From JADKIH01 sp031411835 (lineage in GTDB: Bacteria > Bacteroidota > Bacteroidia > AKYH767-A > 2013-40CM-41-45), in NCBI GenBank assembly GCA_031411835.1, contig JANOBV010000234.1, positions 1 through 10,118 on the forward strand: 10,118 bases of DNA. The letters run 5' to 3'. The translations under genes and the position numbers were made by a program. Shown here one piece after another: positions 6,872 to 10,118 of the stretch. Every line of letters starts with the position of its first letter. Position 1 is the first letter of the stretch. The notes under the pieces were generated by a model, which saw nothing but the letters and a program-made list of their open reading frames with translations, had not been told where the DNA came from and did not search any database.

Positions 6872-6890
6872 GAATGAAAAATGAAAAATG
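6872..6890 (+). repeat. AATGAAAAATG word repeat upstream of the deiminase gene
   Basis: AATGAAAAATGAAAAATG, about two and a half copies of ATGAAAA, sits 11 bases after the nupG stop. Its reverse complement recurs at 8783-8792 and 8812-8823 beyond the deiminase gene. It is a common simple repeat in Bacteroidota spacers. The rest of 6862-6950 shows no convincing promoter or terminator. Confidence 0.5.
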
Positions 6891-6950
6891 GGGCTACTTG
6901 GAAATCGAGTTAGCTACTTTTATAACATAGTAGTTTAAATTAAGTTGGTC

Positions 6951-8669
6951 ATGAGAATTTTAGTGAGCATTGTTTTTATTTTCTGTAGTGTATTTTCGAA
7001 TGCTCAAACGAATCTTCCGGTTGGGGCTACGGATGCGGAGAAAGCGTTTATGCCATTCTACTTACAGCAGATTCAATCGACAGGAATTACTTCTCCTCCC
7101 GGCGGAAACTTGAGGACGATGGCTGAATGGGAAGAGATAAAAGCGCTAACAATTACATGGACAAGCTACTTACCTGTTCTTCGGGAAATTGTACGAGCTG
7201 CTCAAATTGAAACACAAATTTATATTGTTTGCAGCGATTCAGATGCAGTAAAAAATTACCTCACACAAGGCAGTGTGTCGTTAACCAATTTACATTATGT
7301 GATAGCACCTTTCAATACAATCTGGATTCGTGATTATGGACAAAATTGTGTTTACAGAAATGATGTGGATTCAATGATCATGGTCGACTGGATCTATAAT
7401 CGACCGCGACCAAAAGATGATACCATACCATCAGTACTTGCACGAGAGTTCAACATTCCAATGTATGAAACTAGCCAAGCTCCGTATGATCTAATTCATA
7501 CCGGAGGAAATTTTATGTCAGACGGTTTGGGAACTGCATTTTCATCTGAACTTGTTGTGAATGAAAATCCGACTCATACAGTTGCAGAAATCGATACGAT
7601 CATGAATCAATTCATGGGAATTGATCGCTATATTAAAATGCCTGTTCTTCCTTATGATGGAATTCATCATATCGATATGCATATGAAACTACTCGATGAA
7701 GAAACACTGATGATTGGGGAATATCCAACCGGTGTTGCAGACGGACCGCAGATCGAAGCAAATCTGCAATACGTACTTTCGAATTTCAATTCTGTTTATG
7801 GAACGCCTTATAAAGTTGTTCGAATAGTTCAACCACCTGATGCAAATGGCGATTATCCAAATCAGGGAGGAGATTATTTGACCTATACGAATGCAGTATT
7901 TGTAAATAAAACTGTAATTCTTCCTACGTACAATAATCAATACGATACTACTGCAATCAGAATTTGGCAAGAAGCACTTCCCGGTTATTCAATTGTGGGA
8001 GTACCGTGTAGTTCAATCATTGGTGCGAGTGGCGCAGTGCATTGTATAACGCATTGCATAGGCGTTGATGATCCAATTTTAATCTCTCATCAACAACTTT
8101 CAAATACAACGAACACTTCAAGTCCTTACCAGATCGATGCACGTATTCAACATAAGTCAGGAATACAAACTGCAACTATTTTTTGGACTACAGATACGAG
8201 CCAGGTTTGGCAATCAACTACAATGTCATTGACAAATGTTTCAACAAATAATTGGACCGGATTTATTCCTGCTCAATCAACGGGAGCCATTGTTTACTAT
8301 TACATAACAGCAACTTCAACTTCAGGAAAAACGCAAGTCCGTCCGATGCCGGCGCCACGAGGATGGTGGAAATTTGAAGTTTCAGGTAGCACAAGCATTT
8401 CAGTAAACAATATTCAAGAATTCAAACCGGCGTTTCCGAATCCATCACATGGACTAACATGTGTTCCAATAAATATTAGTAAACCATCAGATGGAAAACT
8501 TTCACTGGTTGATATGTCAGGAAGAGAAGTATTAGTTATCCATTCCGGTAATTTTATTTCCGGCGAGAAAAATTATTTTTTCAATTCATCTGATCTAGCC
8601 CCTGGAGCATATATGATTTTACTTCAGACTAGGAATGGCTCTTGTGCAGAAAAATTGATGATCAAGTAA
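6951..8669 (+). CDS. Secreted peptidylarginine deiminase, PPAD-like, with T9SS sorting domain
   Basis: Predicted to convert arginine (probably C-terminal peptidyl-arginine) to citrulline plus ammonia outside the cell. Signal peptide 1-18 cleaves at SNA|Q19, leaving the N-terminal Gln usual for Bacteroidota exported proteins. The deiminase fold (about 45-380) has every PPAD catalytic element in order: WIRDY (W125, D128), H240-x-D242, N314 in TYTNAVFV, and nucleophile C365 in GAVHCITH. IYNRPRPKDD keeps R151 and R153, equivalent to the PPAD pair (R152, R154) that grips the substrate carboxylate; this favours peptidylarginine over agmatine, as plain agmatine deiminases have WARDTGP and lack this pair. 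An Ig-like domain (about 385-480) and a C-terminal sorting domain (about 490-572; FPNPS at 495-499, ending KLMIK) follow. Length 572, against 556 for PPAD. ATG 6951 is used; a TTG two codons upstream is less likely. Substrates are unknown. Confidence 0.93.
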   Translation: MRILVSIVFIFCSVFSNAQTNLPVGATDAEKAFMPFYLQQIQSTGITSPPGGNLRTMAEWEEIKALTITWTSYLPVLREIVRAAQIETQIYIVCSDSDAVKNYLTQGSVSLTNLHYVIAPFNTIWIRDYGQNCVYRNDVDSMIMVDWIYNRPRPKDDTIPSVLAREFNIPMYETSQAPYDLIHTGGNFMSDGLGTAFSSELVVNENPTHTVAEIDTIMNQFMGIDRYIKMPVLPYDGIHHIDMHMKLLDEETLMIGEYPTGVADGPQIEANLQYVLSNFNSVYGTPYKVVRIVQPPDANGDYPNQGGDYLTYTNAVFVNKTVILPTYNNQYDTTAIRIWQEALPGYSIVGVPCSSIIGASGAVHCITHCIGVDDPILISHQQLSNTTNTSSPYQIDARIQHKSGIQTATIFWTTDTSQVWQSTTMSLTNVSTNNWTGFIPAQSTGAIVYYYITATSTSGKTQVRPMPAPRGWWKFEVSGSTSISVNNIQEFKPAFPNPSHGLTCVPINISKPSDGKLSLVDMSGREVLVIHSGNFISGEKNYFFNSSDLAPGAYMILLQTRNGSCAEKLMIK

Positions 8670-8675
8670 GTTTTA

Positions 8676-8745
8676 AAAAGTTTAAGGGGTTTAAATTGTT
8701 TAAAGTGTTGTTACACATTAAACAATTTAAACCCCTTAAACTTTT
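8676..8745. terminator. Perfect 28-bp stem hairpin, bidirectional terminator
   Basis: The left arm 8676-8703 and right arm 8718-8745 are exact reverse complements over 28 bases (core AAGTTTAAGGGGTTTAAA). After an A-A mismatch, GTGT/ACAC pairs again around a TGTT loop. It starts 7 bases after the deiminase stop and lies between convergent genes. GTTTAA recurs within the arm (GTTTAAGGGG, then GTTTAA). The flanks read CTTTTACTC in one direction and CTTTTTAAAAC in the other, so it can end transcription from both sides. Confidence 0.85.
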
Positions 8746-8782
8746 ACTCTTTATATCTAGAAAACATCCGCAGCCTCCGCGT

Positions 8783-8823
8783 CATTTTTCATCCCGATAG
8801 CTATCGGGATTCATTTTTCATTC
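8783..8823. repeat. Perfect palindrome CCCGATAGCTATCGGG embedded in a CATTTTTCATT repeat
   Basis: ATCCCGATAGCTATCGGGAT (8791-8810) is a perfect 20-base palindrome. It is flanked by CATTTTTCAT (8783-8792) and ATTCATTTTTCATTC (8809-8823), which together resemble one simple-word repeat split by the palindrome. The GATAGCTATC core is known to me as a recurrent Bacteroidota intergenic palindrome. It ends 4 bases before the stop of the DUF151 gene and could contribute to its termination. Confidence 0.75.
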
Positions 8824-8826
8824 TCT

Positions 8827-9429
8827 TTAGTTGCTCTTCCTTTTATTAAGCTCATCCCGAATTCTCCCCGCGCGTTCATATGCTTCATCGTCGATCGCTT
8901 TCTTCAGCATATCTTTCAGATCGTCGGTGCTTGCAACACTCAATTCGTTTTCACTGAGTTTACTTGTTGAACCTGCAGGACGTTCTACTTGTTCTTGAAT
9001 GCCTTCGATAGAAGTGCTTTCATCTGTTTCGATTCCTGCAGTGGAAAGAATGAATTCGTAAGTATAGATTGGACAACCGAAACGAACTGCGATTGCAATT
9101 GCATCACTTGTACGTGCGTCGATCTCTAATTTTTTTTCTCCGTTGTTACAAATAAGTTTTGCGTAGAAAACTCCTTCGAGTAAATTAAAAATAATGACTT
9201 CTTCAACTTCAATTTTAAAACACTGTGCAAGACTTTTGAAAAGGTCGTGAGTCAGCGGACGAGTTGGCGTCATATTCTCAAGTTGGATAGCAATTGCTTG
9301 CGCTTCAAATGCACCTATGATGATTGGCAGTCGACGTTTACCTTTGTCTTCCCCTAGCACTAAAGCATAAGCTCCCGATTGAGTCTGGCTGTACGACAGG
9401 CCGATTATTTCAAGTTTGATTTTCTTCAT
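8827..9429 (-). CDS. Bifunctional nuclease family protein (DUF151/BFN) with C-terminal UVR motif
   Basis: A 200-residue protein. Residues 1 to about 132 are the BFN/DUF151 fold, of the type solved for Thermotoga TM0160 and described in plants as a nuclease on RNA and DNA. Landmarks are the RRLPIIIGAFEAQAIA stretch (32-47), PTRPLTHDLF (55-64), and DARTSDAIAIAVRFGCPIY (104-122). A low-complexity acidic linker (about 133-166) leads to a C-terminal UVR motif (about 167-200; DDLKDMLKKAIDDEAYERAG), a helical hairpin found in UvrB and UvrC that mediates protein contacts. No secretion signal is present, so it is cytoplasmic. It lies 65 bases after etfA on the same strand, a pairing I know from other Bacteroidota. 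The nuclease label rests on family naming; the physiological role is unclear. Confidence 0.92.
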   Translation of the reverse strand: MKKIKLEIIGLSYSQTQSGAYALVLGEDKGKRRLPIIIGAFEAQAIAIQLENMTPTRPLTHDLFKSLAQCFKIEVEEVIIFNLLEGVFYAKLICNNGEKKLEIDARTSDAIAIAVRFGCPIYTYEFILSTAGIETDESTSIEGIQEQVERPAGSTSKLSENELSVASTDDLKDMLKKAIDDEAYERAGRIRDELNKRKSN

Positions 9430-9459
9430 TTTTCAATGCCAATCGGCACTAGACTTTAT

Positions 9460-9467
9460 CGAAATTA
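9460..9467 (-). promoter_or_regulatory. Possible -7 element for the DUF151 gene
   Basis: TAATTTCG on the minus strand fits TAnnTTTG with one mismatch, 30 bases before the start at 9429. No TTTG was found 19 bases upstream. Read-through from etfA is the alternative. Confidence 0.3.
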
Positions 9468-9494
9468 ATAAAAATTTGTTTCGTCACTACGATC

Positions 9495-10118
9495 TTAATT
9501 CTGGCTCGCTTTGAATGCTTTTGCTGCTTCAATTAACCTGGGCACAACCTCAAATGCATCACCTACAATTCCATAGTCAGCTGCCTTAAAGAATGGTGCT
9601 TCCGGATCCTTATTCACAACAACAATCACCTTTGAAGAACTAACGCCTGCAAGATGCTGGATCGCACCGCTAATTCCGACAGCGATATATAAATTCGGAC
9701 TAATTGCAATCCCTGTTTGTCCAACGTGTTCTGAATGAGGTCTCCAACCTGCATCTGAAACCGGTTTGCTACAAGCAGTAGCTGCACCAAGTGTCTTTGC
9801 AAGTTCTTCGATCATTCCCCAATTCTCAGGTCCTTTCATTCCACGACCTGCAGAAACAACAAGTTCCGCTTCAGGAAGTGAAATTGCATTTCCTGCTTTC
9901 ACTCTTTCTTTAACTGTTGCAGCAAAATCTTTTGCCTCAGGAGCAAAATCGAAATTCACGATCTGCGCAGTCTGTGCATTAGGAACAACTTTATAAGAAT
10001 TCGGCATTGTGCTGATCACTTTTACGCCGGCAAGCATTTCAATAATTGAAAATGCTTTTCCCGAGAAAGAACCTTTTTTCACAGTGAAAGTTCCATCCAT
10101 TTCCGGAAGACTGACAAC
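9495..10118 (-). CDS. etfA: Electron transfer flavoprotein alpha subunit, C-terminal part (cut by window edge)
   Basis: The frame is open to the right edge with no stop, giving 207 residues of an expected total near 320, so the N-terminal part lies outside. The internal ATG ending at 10100 is not the start. The visible part has the C-terminal FAD domain signature: SAGRGMKGPENW, then SKPVSDAGWRPHSEHVGQTG (FAD binding), YIAVGISGAIQHLAG, and VVVNKDPEAPFFKAADYGIVGD, followed by the usual helix to the end. With EtfB, it forms a soluble FAD (and AMP) heterodimer that takes electrons from acyl-CoA and related dehydrogenases and passes them to the quinone pool via ETF-QO. etfB would be expected just upstream, beyond the edge. 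The DUF151 gene follows after 65 bases, probably in the same operon. Confidence 0.96.
   Translation of the reverse strand, partial: VVSLPEMDGTFTVKKGSFSGKAFSIIEMLAGVKVISTMPNSYKVVPNAQTAQIVNFDFAPEAKDFAATVKERVKAGNAISLPEAELVVSAGRGMKGPENWGMIEELAKTLGAATACSKPVSDAGWRPHSEHVGQTGIAISPNLYIAVGISGAIQHLAGVSSSKVIVVVNKDPEAPFFKAADYGIVGDAFEVVPRLIEAAKAFKASQN

Noticed and set aside
6911..6940. Promoter directly before the deiminase gene (TAGTTTAA at 6931)
   Set aside because: Two mismatches to the -7 consensus and no TTTG at the right spacing.
6945..6950. TTG start for the deiminase two codons upstream of ATG
   Set aside because: The ATG at 6951 gives a standard signal peptide starting MR, and TTG starts are uncommon in this phylum.
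9436..9452. Small inverted repeat TGCC-AATC-GGCA before the DUF151 gene
   Set aside because: Stem of only 4 to 6 bp with no T run in the minus direction; not convincing as terminator or operator.
10098..10100. ATG as the start of the etfA gene
   Set aside because: The frame stays open upstream to the window edge and EtfA is about 110 residues longer.

Overview
The window looks like a chromosomal segment of a Bacteroidota bacterium (Flavobacteriia, Sphingobacteriia or Chitinophagia grade; I cannot place it further). Four things point there. Several genes have the phylum's unusual promoter (TTTG, about 19 bases, then TAnnTTTG) and no clear Shine-Dalgarno sequence. A secreted protein ends in a type IX secretion (T9SS) sorting domain. 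The gene set includes an EtfA and DUF151/UVR nuclease pair and a thyA-folA pair. The AT-rich intergenic regions carry word-like inverted repeats common in this phylum.

Layout. Positions 1-98 (minus) are the first 32 codons of the ribosome-associated GTPase TypA/BipA. A 307-base divergent intergenic region follows, with a 7-base-unit inverted repeat and a near-consensus promoter. At 406-2877 (plus) is a K+-dependent membrane pyrophosphatase, hppA, carrying an extra tail of about 116 residues very rich in Cys, His and Met. A compact terminator and a long imperfect hairpin separate it from the minus-strand pair thyA-folA (4324-3036). From 4493 the plus strand carries an unrecognised secreted protein, a NupG-type nucleoside:H+ symporter (5605-6861) and a secreted peptidylarginine deiminase of the Porphyromonas PPAD type with a T9SS sorting domain (6951-8669). 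A 28-bp perfect-stem hairpin and a 20-base palindrome separate this from a minus-strand pair, a DUF151/UVR bifunctional-nuclease-type protein (9429-8827) and the C-terminal two thirds of EtfA (9495 to the right edge).

How the genes relate. thyA-folA plus nupG form a nucleotide and folate cluster: dTMP synthesis, dihydrofolate recycling and nucleoside uptake. hppA is an ion pump driven by pyrophosphate, a by-product of biosynthesis. EtfA belongs to flavin electron transfer. The deiminase is the clearest accessory gene: it acts outside the cell and is flanked by related simple-word repeats in opposite orientation.

Most worth following: (1) the Cys/His/Met-rich tail on the pyrophosphatase, predicted to lie in the periplasm; (2) the relocated ion-selectivity glutamate in the same pump; (3) the PPAD-like deiminase with the substrate-carboxylate arginines kept; (4) a set of intergenic inverted repeats whose arms are themselves built from short repeated words.
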